From: JAFGBI01 sp964454025
GTDB lineage: Bacteria; Myxococcota_A; Polyangia; Polyangiales; Polyangiaceae
Direction of reading: 5' to 3'
Assembly (NCBI GenBank): GCA_964454025.1
Contig: CAYVRP010000013.1
Coordinates: 1 to 64,000 of the forward strand
Length of the DNA stretch: 64,000 nt
The notes under the pieces are model-generated. The model was given only the letters and a program-made list of their open reading frames with translations, searched no databases and had not been told where the DNA came from. Shown here in pieces: positions 25,484 through 34,319 of the stretch (the first letter of the stretch is position 1; every line of letters begins with the position of its first letter). The translations under genes were made by a program, and so were the position numbers.

Positions 25484-26010
25484 GGGGCTTGCTCGGGGGG
25501 AGCGCCGGCGAGGATCGCGGCTTCCTTGGCGGGGAACGCTCGGCGTGGACCGCCCCTTACGGGGCGTTGATGCCGGTCGCCTCAGGGGTGGGCTGCCTCG
25601 GGGCTCGGCGGCCCGTTTGGGGGGCGAGCCACGGGGGCACCGGACACACTGGGTCCGGTCTCCAGGGGAGCCGCTGGTGCGACAAATTTCGGAATCAATG
25701 AAGAATTTCAGGCGGACATGAGGTCAGGGGGTGTTGGAGGCGCAGGTTTCGTGCTGCCGGTCGGGACCACCGAACGAGGTGAGAGAGGGTGTGCAGGCGG
25801 TCGGCTCGATGAGCCGGTGTCGAGCGTGAACGGGATGGTTCTTCGCGTCGCGGCGCGAAGCGCGCGACGTGGCGGCGAGCAGGTGCCCGGGGCGCTGACG
25901 GCGGTGGACGGAGGCGACGGGGAGGGTCGCGCGCGGGTGATTTTCCGGCCGCGCGATCCGGGACTCGCGTTGCGGTTGCGAGACGCGGCGTGTTAGCGTC
26001 CCGCCCTGCC
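25484..26010. other. Long noncoding gap with two hairpins
   Basis: 527 bases between the divergent outer-membrane-like gene and the giant TPR gene. CTTCGCG/CGCGAAG (25841-25860) and CGGCTC/GAGCCG (25802-25816) form adjacent stem-loops. One frame on the plus strand (25718-25996, ATG) has third-position GC well below neighbouring genes and no similarity to anything I know, so it is not called. The part around 25670-25720 is AT-rich and could hold promoters. A structured leader of the TPR gene is possible but unproven. Confidence 0.4.
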
Positions 26011-29000
26011 ATGGACCTTCGCGACATGGAGGCGCTCGTCCAGCGTCTCGTCCAAAATCCCCACGATCAAGAGGCCATTGCGTACGCGCACCACGCGGGT
26101 CAGAGCGACCCCAAGTGGTATGCGATGCTGCTGGAGCGCGTGGGGACGGCGACCAGCGCCCCGGCCTTCGCAAGCTACTGGCTGACGCAGGCCGCCGACG
26201 TCTGGACCACCACCCTCGGCGACGCGCACAAGGCGGCGCGCGCGCTGATGATCGCCATCGACCGGGACCCGACCCAGGCGGCCGCCGCGGACAAGCTGGC
26301 CGAGCTATACCGCGGCAAGGGTGACACCAAGGCCCTCGTGGCCCTGCTCGAGCGGCGCGCCAAGGCGCTTGCGCCTCTCGCGCAGCAGGACGGGGAGATG
26401 CGGGCCCACGTCGCGGCCATCCACGAGGAGCTCGGGCGCCTCTGGGCCGAGGCGCCGCTCTCGCAGCCGAAGAAGGCGGTCGAGAATTACCGCCGCGCCA
26501 TCGAGTACGATCCTCGCAGCGCTTACAGCATCTACGCGGCGCGGGAGCTCCTGAAGGCGAACGCCCAATGGGCGGAGGCCGTGCCCTTCTTCGCGCAGGA
26601 GCAGGCCCTCGTCACCGACCCCGAGCGGAAGTTGGCGCTCTACTTGGACGAATGCGAGGTTCGCAGGCAGGCCGGGGACGCCGCCGGGGCGACCGAAGCG
26701 CTGCGCGGGGCACGGGCCATCGAGGGGGGGCGCGACGCGGCGCTCAAGCAGCAGCTCGCGAGCCTCGTGCTCGAGCGGGCACAGGCCGGCGAACGGGTTT
26801 CGGCCGCCGACCTGGCCGAGGGCGCGCAGCTCTTCGTGGAGCTGGCCGAGGAGTACCCGGGCGAGCACGGCTTCTCGTATTCGGTCTGCGCCCTGGAGCT
26901 CGAGCCCGGGCACGACCGGGCGATCCAGCTTGCCATCTTCTACGGGCAGCAGCTCGGGCGCGTCGCCGAGGTGGCCCCGAGGGCGGCGTCGTACCTCCAG
27001 GTGAACCCGAATGGTCCCCTCGCCGGCGAGGCGCGCCAGGTGGCGGGGGACGCCCACCCCGCGCCGCGGGTCGGGGCCGCCGCGGCGGGCCGACCGGGTC
27101 CGCAGCCCGCCGCGGCCGTCACCCGGGGGAGCTCTGCTCCCGCGCCTGCCGGGCCGGCCGGCGGCGAAGCCGCGACGGCGGTCGATGTGGACGCGGTCGC
27201 GGCGCTCCTGCAGGAGGCGGAGGGCCTGGCTCGGCGTGGCAAGAAGAGCGACGCCGCCAAGAAATACCACGAGGTGCTCGCCCTGGAGGCGACCAACGTG
27301 GAGGCGATCGGCTACCTCGAGAGCCACCTCCGGCAGACGCGGAAGTTCGCGGAGCTCCGGGACATCCTCCAGCGCGCAGCGCAGGATGACGCTGTCGACG
27401 AGGACGTGCGCAAGGGCTGGCTGCGAGAGCTCGCGGGCCTCTGCGAGAGCCAGCTGCGTGACCTCGACGGTGCGGTCAGCGCCTGGCAGGCGATCCTCGC
27501 CCTCGATCCCACGGACGAGGGATCGAGGGGGCAGCTACGGCGGCTCCTCGAGCGCGCCCAGCGTTGGGACGACGTGGTCGTGCTCCTCGAGCAGGAGGCC
27601 GAGCAGGAGGCCGACGTCGAGGCGCGCATCACCCACTACAAGCAGATCGCGAAGCTGCAGGAGCAGAAGCGCAAGGACCCCGTGGGCACCGGCGAGGCGT
27701 GGGCCAAGATCGCCGCGCTCGACACTACGGACGAAACCGCGCTCGCCACCGCCATCAAGTGGTTCGAGAAGGCGCAACGGTTCGACCTGGCCGCCCAGGC
27801 CATCGCGGAGAACGTCGCCCAGGTCGAGGACGAGCCCACGCGCGCGGCGCTCTTTCGCAAGCTCGGCGAGCTGAGGCGCTCGGCCGGCGACGCGATCGGC
27901 GCCGGTGAGGCGTTCACGGAGGCCGCGTCGCTCTCGGGGGATGCGAGGACGTGGGAACTCGCCGAGGAGTGCTTCGTCTCCGCGTCGGCCTGGGAGCAGG
28001 CGGCGTCCGCCATCGAGGCGCGGGCGTTGCTGGTGGACGGCGCGCGCGCTCAGGCCGAGCTGTTCGCGCTCGAGGCGGACTACCTGGCGCGGGCCGGCGA
28101 CGAGGAGACCGCCGTTCAGAAGCTCGAGCAGGCGACCGAGCTCGACCCGGTCAACGAGGAGCTCTCAACGCGCCTCGAGCAGCGCTACGAGGCCGCGGGG
28201 CGACTGGAGGATCTGGTGGGGCTGTTCCAGCGCCGGGCCGAGGCGCTGTCGGATCGGGGGCTGCGCCTGCGGCTGCGCCGGCGGGCCGCGGTCATCCAGC
28301 GCGAGCAGCTCGGCGACATGGACGGCGCGCGCGAGACGCTGCAGGCGATTCTGGCCGAGGACGACGACGTCGAGGCGTTGGAGATCCTGGCGACTGACGC
28401 CGAGGAGCGCAACGTGCCCGAGGAGGCGGCGGAGTACCTCGGACGCCTGGCGAAGGTCGTCACCGATCCCCAGCGCCGCGCCGACATCGTCATGCGCGAG
28501 GCACGCATCACCGCGGACGGGCTGGACGATCCCGCGGGCGCGGTCGAGCGCTACGAGTTCCTGCTCGCCGAGATCGATCCCCAGCGCGACGACGCCCTCG
28601 CCGCGATCGCCGATCTGCACGACCGCATGGACAACCCCCAGGGCACCGCCGAGGCGCTCGAGCGGCGGCTCCAGGTGGTCAGCGACCCGGCCGTCCGCCT
28701 GGAGATCGCCCAGCGCCTCGCGGGGCTCTACGAGGACGCGCTCGACGACCCGAACGCGGCTGTGCGCACGTTGCGGCTCATTCGCAAGCTCGACCCCGAG
28801 GATTTCGACTCCCTGGCGCGCCTTTGCTCGCTGAGCGAGCGGATCGAGGACTGGCCCGCCGTGGCGGAGTACATGGCGGGGCTGATCGAGGTCGAGGGCG
28901 ACGAGGAGGAGATCAGCCGCATGACGCGGCGCCTGGCCGAGATCCTGCACGAGAAGGTCGGTCGGAGCGACGACGCGCTGGCGGTGCTGATGGACGTCGC

Positions 29001-31194
29001 TGACCGCGGCGACGCCGCCTGCCGCGACGAGTACGTCAAGCTCGGGGACGCGCTGGGCTGGAAGGGCATCGTCGCCACCAAGCTCGTGGAGTGGAACCTC
29101 GAGGCGCCGATGGGCGACGATCGAAACCTCGCGCTGCGCGGCGCCTTCGATCGGTTCGTCGCAGTGGGGCGCAACCAGGACGCGGCCGCGGTAGCCGTGG
29201 AGCTGGTGCGGGCCCGGGCTGCAGACGCCGAGCTCGCCGAGAAGCTGGAGACGATCGCCGTCGAGCTCAAGGATCTGGACGCCCTCGGGGTCGCGCACGA
29301 TCTGCTCGTGAGCGGGCTCAGCGGGCCGCCGCGGGCCGAGGAGATGGTGCGCCAGGCAGAGGTGCTCGCCAGCGCCGGCGTCGACGTCGAGACGGCGATG
29401 CAGCATGGCGAGCAGGCCCTCACCAGCGTTTCGCCCGACGAGGTGGAGCCGTTGCTGGAGCGGCTCGCCAAGCTCGCCACGAGCCCCTCGCAGCGGGTGG
29501 ATCTCTACGAGCGACAGGTCACCCGCTGCAAGGCCCCGCCCGATCGACTGCGCGCCCTCGGACGCGCCGCGCAGGTGGCCTGCGAGCAGAACGCGCCCGA
29601 ACGCGCCCGCGCCTTCCTCGACATCGCCCTCGGCGGCGGCGTGCAGGAGGAGACGCTCGAGGTGCTGGTCGGCATGGCGCGGGACTGGGACGAGCAGCAC
29701 GGGGTGAAGACCCTGCGCGAGATCGTGACTCACGCCGTGGCTGCGGGGGGAACGGGAGCCCGGGATGGTGGGCGCACGCGCGGCTTCTTGCTCCGCGAGG
29801 CCGCCAAGCTCGGCTTCCACGAGCTCGGTGAGGTGGAGCTGGCGTTCCGGTGGATGGGCGACGGTCTGATCGCCCACGTGGACGACGTGAACCTCGACGC
29901 GCTCGAGGCGCTGGCCGACGACGCGGGCGAGCCGCTGCGGATCAAGCAGGTCCTCGACCGGGCGCTGGAGGAGGTCTTCGACGGCCCCCTCGTCCGCAAG
30001 CTCCTCGCGCGGCGGGCCACGCTGTTGCGTGATCGTCTCGACGATCGTCGAGGCGCCGCCGATGACCTGAAGCGATTGCACGACCTGTCTCCATCCGATC
30101 AGGCGGTCAGCGACCAGCTCGCGCAGCTCTACCGAGAGCTCGGGGACTGGCGCGGCATGGTGCAGCTCTACGAGGACCAGATCCTGCGCGGGAAGGATCC
30201 CGCGGCGCGCGCGGAGATCGCGCGTCTGGTGGCGCGCCTCTGGGAAGAGCGGCTCCAGGATCCGCGGGAGGCCGCCGACGCGTGGCGGCGCGTGCTGCGC
30301 ATGAAGGCCGGTGACGAGGAGGCCCAGGAAGGGCTCCAACGCGCGAAATCGAACATGCTCAAGAAGGCGGACGACGCTCCCGACGTGCCGTCGCCGCCCA
30401 AGCCGGCGGCCCCCGTTGTCGAGCCGCCGCCACGGTCCGCGCCGAAGGCGGCGGAGCTACCGGACGCCGACGACGAGGCCGCCGAGGGCGGCCCTACCGA
30501 CCCGGGCGGGGACGAGATGCGGGACCTCGCGTCGGCCCCCGACCCACCGCCTGCCGCGGCGATGGGGAAGGAGGAGGGGGCGGCACCGGCGCCGGCGCCG
30601 GTGGCTCTGGAGGGCCCCGCGCCGGTTTCGCCGCCGCCAGCCGCGGTCGCGCCGGTGCCGCCGCCGGGACCGCCGCCGCGCACCCCCCCGCCGCCGCCTG
30701 CGGTGGGCGTCGCGGCGTTGCCAGTGTCCCCGTTGCCCGTGTTGCCGCTCCCTCTCTCGGGTGGCCTCCCCTCCGCCGGGGTTGCTACCGGCGTGGGCTC
30801 CTCCTCGCCGCGACCGAGCGCGCCGCCGCCGCCGCCCTCGCATTTGGGGCCGCCGCCGGTGCCTTCCACGCCGGCGATGCCGCCGCCGTCGCCCTCGCGG
30901 GTGCCGCCTCCGCCACCCCCGCCGGGGGGTCGTCCACCGCCGCCGCCGCCGGGATCGCGAGTCCCGCCGCCGCCGCCGCCCACTCCCTCGCGGATGCCGC
31001 CGCCGCCGCCGCCTCCCCCGGGGGGCCGCCCGCCGCCGCCGCCGCCGGGATCGCGGGTCCCGCCGCCGCCCCCCTCACGGGTTCCGGCGCCCGCTTCGAG
31101 CGCGCCGAGCGTCTCGCGTAGCGAGGCGGTGGGTCCGGCGGGCCACGAGGAAGAGGTCCTGGTCGAAGACGGCGAACTGCTCGACGAGGAGTGA
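26011..31194 (+). CDS. Giant TPR-repeat protein with polyproline tail
   Basis: 1727 residues from ATG 26011. Residues 1-1455 are almost entirely degenerate TPR-type helical hairpins (for example DPTQAAAADKLAELYRGKGD, AIDRDP/ALDP turns, AIEYDPRS, DPVNEELSTRLEQRYEAAGR), with acidic and Arg-rich surfaces and no enzyme motif. Residues 1456-1727 are low-complexity Pro, Ala, Glu and Ser with runs of 5-8 prolines and repeated PPGGRPPPPPPGSRV-type units. No signal peptide or membrane helix is present, so it is presumably a cytoplasmic scaffold; polyproline tails can bind SH3-like or profilin-like partners, though no partner is visible here. It is monocistronic and converges on the LD-carboxypeptidase gene. 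The GTG seven codons upstream is an alternative start. Confidence 0.88.
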   Translation: MDLRDMEALVQRLVQNPHDQEAIAYAHHAGQSDPKWYAMLLERVGTATSAPAFASYWLTQAADVWTTTLGDAHKAARALMIAIDRDPTQAAAADKLAELYRGKGDTKALVALLERRAKALAPLAQQDGEMRAHVAAIHEELGRLWAEAPLSQPKKAVENYRRAIEYDPRSAYSIYAARELLKANAQWAEAVPFFAQEQALVTDPERKLALYLDECEVRRQAGDAAGATEALRGARAIEGGRDAALKQQLASLVLERAQAGERVSAADLAEGAQLFVELAEEYPGEHGFSYSVCALELEPGHDRAIQLAIFYGQQLGRVAEVAPRAASYLQVNPNGPLAGEARQVAGDAHPAPRVGAAAAGRPGPQPAAAVTRGSSAPAPAGPAGGEAATAVDVDAVAALLQEAEGLARRGKKSDAAKKYHEVLALEATNVEAIGYLESHLRQTRKFAELRDILQRAAQDDAVDEDVRKGWLRELAGLCESQLRDLDGAVSAWQAILALDPTDEGSRGQLRRLLERAQRWDDVVVLLEQEAEQEADVEARITHYKQIAKLQEQKRKDPVGTGEAWAKIAALDTTDETALATAIKWFEKAQRFDLAAQAIAENVAQVEDEPTRAALFRKLGELRRSAGDAIGAGEAFTEAASLSGDARTWELAEECFVSASAWEQAASAIEARALLVDGARAQAELFALEADYLARAGDEETAVQKLEQATELDPVNEELSTRLEQRYEAAGRLEDLVGLFQRRAEALSDRGLRLRLRRRAAVIQREQLGDMDGARETLQAILAEDDDVEALEILATDAEERNVPEEAAEYLGRLAKVVTDPQRRADIVMREARITADGLDDPAGAVERYEFLLAEIDPQRDDALAAIADLHDRMDNPQGTAEALERRLQVVSDPAVRLEIAQRLAGLYEDALDDPNAAVRTLRLIRKLDPEDFDSLARLCSLSERIEDWPAVAEYMAGLIEVEGDEEEISRMTRRLAEILHEKVGRSDDALAVLMDVADRGDAACRDEYVKLGDALGWKGIVATKLVEWNLEAPMGDDRNLALRGAFDRFVAVGRNQDAAAVAVELVRARAADAELAEKLETIAVELKDLDALGVAHDLLVSGLSGPPRAEEMVRQAEVLASAGVDVETAMQHGEQALTSVSPDEVEPLLERLAKLATSPSQRVDLYERQVTRCKAPPDRLRALGRAAQVACEQNAPERARAFLDIALGGGVQEETLEVLVGMARDWDEQHGVKTLREIVTHAVAAGGTGARDGGRTRGFLLREAAKLGFHELGEVELAFRWMGDGLIAHVDDVNLDALEALADDAGEPLRIKQVLDRALEEVFDGPLVRKLLARRATLLRDRLDDRRGAADDLKRLHDLSPSDQAVSDQLAQLYRELGDWRGMVQLYEDQILRGKDPAARAEIARLVARLWEERLQDPREAADAWRRVLRMKAGDEEAQEGLQRAKSNMLKKADDAPDVPSPPKPAAPVVEPPPRSAPKAAELPDADDEAAEGGPTDPGGDEMRDLASAPDPPPAAAMGKEEGAAPAPAPVALEGPAPVSPPPAAVAPVPPPGPPPRTPPPPPAVGVAALPVSPLPVLPLPLSGGLPSAGVATGVGSSSPRPSAPPPPPSHLGPPPVPSTPAMPPPSPSRVPPPPPPPGGRPPPPPPGSRVPPPPPPTPSRMPPPPPPPPGGRPPPPPPGSRVPPPPPSRVPAPASSAPSVSRSEAVGPAGHEEEVLVEDGELLDEE
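30897..31084 (+). repeat. Imperfect tandem repeat encoding PPGGRP/PGSRV polyproline units
   Basis: Two near-identical stretches about 95 bases apart encode PPGGRPPPPPPGSRVPPPPP, with CCG/CCC-rich runs. They lie in the tail of the TPR gene, are in frame, and expand the polyproline region. Such GC repeats are prone to slippage, so the tail length may vary between strains. Confidence 0.85.
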
Positions 31195-31258
31195 GTCCCG
31201 CGCGTGGGGCGGCCCGGGCGCGGAGAGACTGCCTCGTCGAGATCCGTGGGGTGTCCGG

Positions 31259-32164
31259 CTAGGCCGGGGCGGCGCAGAGACATCCCCGGTCACCGTCGAC
31301 GATGACCCGGGTGCCGAGCGGGAGCGGTAGGTTGCGGTTGCCGTGGCCGGCCGGGACTCCGGCCAGGACGGGTACCCCGAGCTGGAGGAGCCGCTCCGCG
31401 AGTACCGCGGTGGCCTCGACGCCGTAGGGCCCCGCTGCGCAGTCGGTGAAGTCGCCGACCGCACAGGCGGAGACCCGGTCGAGGTGCCCACCAACCTGCA
31501 GGGCCGTGAGCATCCGGTCCAGTCGATAGGTCTGCTCCGAGACGTCCTCGAGCAGCAGCACCGCGCCGTCAGGGATCGTGAGCCGCCCTGCCGCCGCGCA
31601 GGTGAAGAGCACGGTCAGGTTGCCGCCGAAGAGTCGCCCGACGGCGCGGCCGCCACGCCAGACGGATAGCGCGTCGATCTGGAGCGGTGGCGAAGGCGCC
31701 TCGAGCGCGTGGATCCAGGCTGCTCGCAGCGCGGGGTCACTCCGCCCCAGCCCGGCGACGTTCGGGGCGTGCCACGACGCCACCCGGCAGCGGCTGGCCT
31801 CGACGTGGAGCGCGGTGACGTCGGAGAAGCCGACCAGCCAACGGGGGGCGGCGCGCAACTCTTCGACCGGCGTGCGGTGCGCGATGCGCGTGAGCCCGTA
31901 CCCGCCGCGCGCGGCGAGCACGCCGGCGACGCCCGGGTCGGTGAGGGCTCGCGTCAGCTCGTCCAGCCGGCGCGCGTCGGAGCCCGCGAGGTACCCCTCG
32001 CGGCTGAACAGCCCGGGGTCGAACTCGACCCGGTAGCGCTCCGCGAGCCAGCCGAGCCCGCGCAGCACGAGCGCGCGATCGAAGGGGCTCGAGGGCGCGA
32101 TCACGCGCAGGCGGGAGCCCGGCTCCAAGGGCGGGGGGACGATCCAGTCGTCGTCGGCGCTCAT
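31259..32164 (-). CDS. LD-carboxypeptidase (peptidase family S66)
   Basis: 301 residues from ATG 32164. S66 enzymes remove the terminal D-Ala from murein tetrapeptides in the cytoplasm (recycling). All three catalytic positions are visible: Ser in LVGFSDVTAL, Glu in LLLEDVSEQTYRLDRML and His in VPAGHGNRNLPLPLGTRV. Also seen are the RLRVIAPSSPFD start, GVLAARGGYGLTRI, and LFGGNLTVL. Length is normal. The start with GTG at 32173 would add only three residues. It converges on the TPR gene and faces away from the RlmM-like gene. Confidence 0.93.
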   Translation of the reverse strand: MSADDDWIVPPPLEPGSRLRVIAPSSPFDRALVLRGLGWLAERYRVEFDPGLFSREGYLAGSDARRLDELTRALTDPGVAGVLAARGGYGLTRIAHRTPVEELRAAPRWLVGFSDVTALHVEASRCRVASWHAPNVAGLGRSDPALRAAWIHALEAPSPPLQIDALSVWRGGRAVGRLFGGNLTVLFTCAAAGRLTIPDGAVLLLEDVSEQTYRLDRMLTALQVGGHLDRVSACAVGDFTDCAAGPYGVEATAVLAERLLQLGVPVLAGVPAGHGNRNLPLPLGTRVIVDGDRGCLCAAPA

Positions 32165-32421
32165 CGCCGCCACGCTAGCCCGATCGCGCGGCGGCGTGCG
32201 AGCCCTGCTCCAAGCCCGCGCTGCGAACGGCGACGGCGCGAGCTCCGCGGCGCCACCCCCGCCGGCTGACTGCGCGCCCTCGGCGGCGACCCTCCGGCGC
32301 GTCGGCGTCGGCGAGCGAGACGTGGTCCTGGCACATCGCAGCTGGGGGCCCGAGCGCGGACCGGCCGCCTCGCCCGCGGGCAGGTTGCGTCTCCCCCAAA
32401 TGCGCGCACCATCGAGGCGCG

Positions 32422-33579
32422 ATGACCAGAAACTCCCGGAGAGCCGCGCCGCGTCCCGGCGCCGCGCGCGTGGTGGCCGGCGTGGGACCCCCGACCGTCG
32501 GCCCTCCCCGCGTGCCCCCCGCCGCGCCGGTCGATCGCGGCGCCCCGCTCGGTGGCGCGTGGCTCTTCACGACGCGTCCCGGTGCGGAAGGGGACCTCGT
32601 GGAGGAGCTGACGCTGGCGCTGGGCACTGGTCGAGCGTGGCGTGAAGGTCCCTCCTGCGTTCGCTCTCGCGGTGCCCCGACCACGCCTGGTGGCGCCATC
32701 GATCTCACGTTCGCCCGGCAAGGCTTCCGGATCGTGACCGAAATCACGGCGTGCGACGACGGGATGGCCGCGGCGCTGGTGCGAGCGATCGTGGGGCTCT
32801 CGCCGCTGGCGCGGGACGGGGAGGAGGTCTTCTACTGGTCGCTCTGGGCGCCCGACAGTGAGCGGACGCTACCCCTCGCTGCCCGAGCGAAGGCGCTGGA
32901 GGGCGAGGTCCTGCGCCGTCTCGTCGCGGAGCACCCGGCCCTGGCGGCGCGGTGTCGCGCCGCGCCCTGCCGGGGCTCCGGGACGCTGGTGGAGGGGGCC
33001 ATGCTCGCGCGGGACCGGATTGTCCTCGGGCTCGTCCCGGGGCCGCTCGCACTTTCGCTCGCTCCCGCGGGGCGCGCGCGCATGCGGGTGGGGCGGGATC
33101 GTCCCTCGCGCTCGGCGCGGAAGGTGGAAGAGGCCCTGGCCTGGCTCGGCGTGGAGCCAGGGCCCGGTGACGTCTGCGTGGACCTGGGCGCCGCGCCGGG
33201 CGGGTGGAGCTGGTCGCTGCTCGCGCGCCGGGCCCGGGTCCAGGCGGTGGACCCGGCGCGGCTGCGCCCGGATCTGCTCGGACACCGCTCCCTCGAACAT
33301 CACCGGGTGAGCGCGGTCGACTTCGAGCCGGCGCGCCCGGTCGACTGGCTCTTCTGCGACATGGCCTGGCGACCGCTCGAGGTGGCGGCGCTCCTCGCCA
33401 AATGGGGGCGACGCCGCTGGGCGAGCCTGCTCGTGGCCAACCTCAAGCTCCCGATGCGCCGCAAGGCCGAGATGGTGGCGCGGCTGCGCGGCGTGGTCGC
33501 GAGCGGTGGCTGGCGGGATGTCCGGACGCGGCAGCTCTACCACGATCGCGCCGAGGTGACCTTGACGGCGCATCGGTGA
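32422..33579 (+). CDS. rlmM: RlmM-like 23S rRNA 2'-O-methyltransferase
   Basis: 385 residues. RlmM methylates C2498 of 23S rRNA. After a low-complexity N-terminus (1-45) and a THUMP-like domain, the Rossmann-fold methyltransferase domain shows SAM binding VCVDLGAAPGGWSWSL and the K-D-K-E ribose-methylation tetrad: Lys in RSARKVEEAL, Asp in LFCDMAW, Lys in VANLKLPMRRK and Glu in YHDRAEVTL. Length is close to E. coli RlmM (366). ATG 32422 gives the best N-terminus. It is monocistronic, with 257 bases between it and the divergent LD-carboxypeptidase gene. Confidence 0.9.
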   Translation: MTRNSRRAAPRPGAARVVAGVGPPTVGPPRVPPAAPVDRGAPLGGAWLFTTRPGAEGDLVEELTLALGTGRAWREGPSCVRSRGAPTTPGGAIDLTFARQGFRIVTEITACDDGMAAALVRAIVGLSPLARDGEEVFYWSLWAPDSERTLPLAARAKALEGEVLRRLVAEHPALAARCRAAPCRGSGTLVEGAMLARDRIVLGLVPGPLALSLAPAGRARMRVGRDRPSRSARKVEEALAWLGVEPGPGDVCVDLGAAPGGWSWSLLARRARVQAVDPARLRPDLLGHRSLEHHRVSAVDFEPARPVDWLFCDMAWRPLEVAALLAKWGRRRWASLLVANLKLPMRRKAEMVARLRGVVASGGWRDVRTRQLYHDRAEVTLTAHR

Positions 33580-33649
33580 GCCCCGCGCTCGCCGCCGCGA
33601 CCGTTTTGGGGTTCACTCCGTGCCCGAGGGGCGAGTAACGTGGCGCCCC

Positions 33650-33994
33650 GTGAACGTCCCTGGTGCTTCGATCGCGGCGCGGCGAGCTCACGGCGACCTC
33701 CTTCATGTCCTCGCCGTCGCGGCGGCGCTGGCCGGTTGCCATGGCCCGTCGTCCTCGGAGCCGCCTCCTGCCCCCGGGACCGTCGCCTCCGGTGCCCCCC
33801 ATGCGCGCGGCGCATACGCGGCTGGCGGGCCCACGCCCGCGCCTCGTCGCGACGTGGCGAACCCCGGTGAGCGCGAGGTTCCACCGGCCCCCTCTCCACC
33901 CCCGACCGGCGGCGGGGGCGCGCCCCTCGGCGGGCTCCCGCCCCCTTCGACGACGCTCGAGCCGGGCGGTGCCGGGGAGGGGCTCGCGCTGTGA
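33650..33994 (+). CDS. Small Pro/Gly-rich lipoprotein
   Basis: 114 residues from GTG 33650 (an in-frame GTG at 33620 would add ten). The N-terminus (LLHVLAVAAALAGC) has lipobox LAGC, and the mature part is Pro/Ala/Gly-rich and disordered-looking. The last codon overlaps the GTG of the next gene (GTGA). No fold or function can be suggested. Confidence 0.6.
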   Translation: MNVPGASIAARRAHGDLLHVLAVAAALAGCHGPSSSEPPPAPGTVASGAPHARGAYAAGGPTPAPRRDVANPGEREVPPAPSPPPTGGGGAPLGGLPPPSTTLEPGGAGEGLAL

Positions 33995-34278
33995 GCGGGC
34001 CTCGGCTCGGAGCGGTAGGCTGCCTGCTGCTGCTCGGTTGCAGCGGACCACGCCCCGGTTTCGGGGGACCGGCGCCGCAGTACGAGCCCCCGCGGATTCT
34101 CCCTTGGGACGCCGGGGTCGAAGGCCCCGAGCCCGATCCGTTCGCGGCCGCCGCAGAGGGGGAGTGGGTTGCCGCGGAGCCGAGCCGCGCGGACGCGGCC
34201 AGCGGCGAACACCCCGAGGGCACAGCCGGAAAGGGGCCGGTTTCACTTGACGGCGCGGCGGGAAGAGCCGTCAACTGA
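33991..34278 (+). CDS. Small lipoprotein
   Basis: 95 residues from GTG 33991, overlapping the stop of the previous gene by four bases. MSGPRLGAVGCLLLLGC ends in lipobox LLGC at residue 17; the mature part is acidic and Pro/Glu-rich (WDAGVEGPEPDPF). With its upstream neighbour it forms a pair of tiny lipoproteins that are probably made in fixed ratio. proA starts 41 bases later and may be in the same transcript. Confidence 0.6.
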   Translation: MSGPRLGAVGCLLLLGCSGPRPGFGGPAPQYEPPRILPWDAGVEGPEPDPFAAAAEGEWVAAEPSRADAASGEHPEGTAGKGPVSLDGAAGRAVN

Positions 34279-34319
34279 CGCCGCCGGGCGGCGCCCGGCC
34301 CCCTCGAGGAGCACCGCCC

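Noticed and set aside
25718..25996. A 92-codon frame upstream of the TPR gene
   Set aside because: Third-position GC is too low compared with neighbours and there is no ribosome binding site or recognisable sequence.
28165..30339. A 724-codon open frame antisense to the TPR gene
   Set aside because: Same artefact of GC-rich coding; leucine/histidine/arginine-rich without domain signals.
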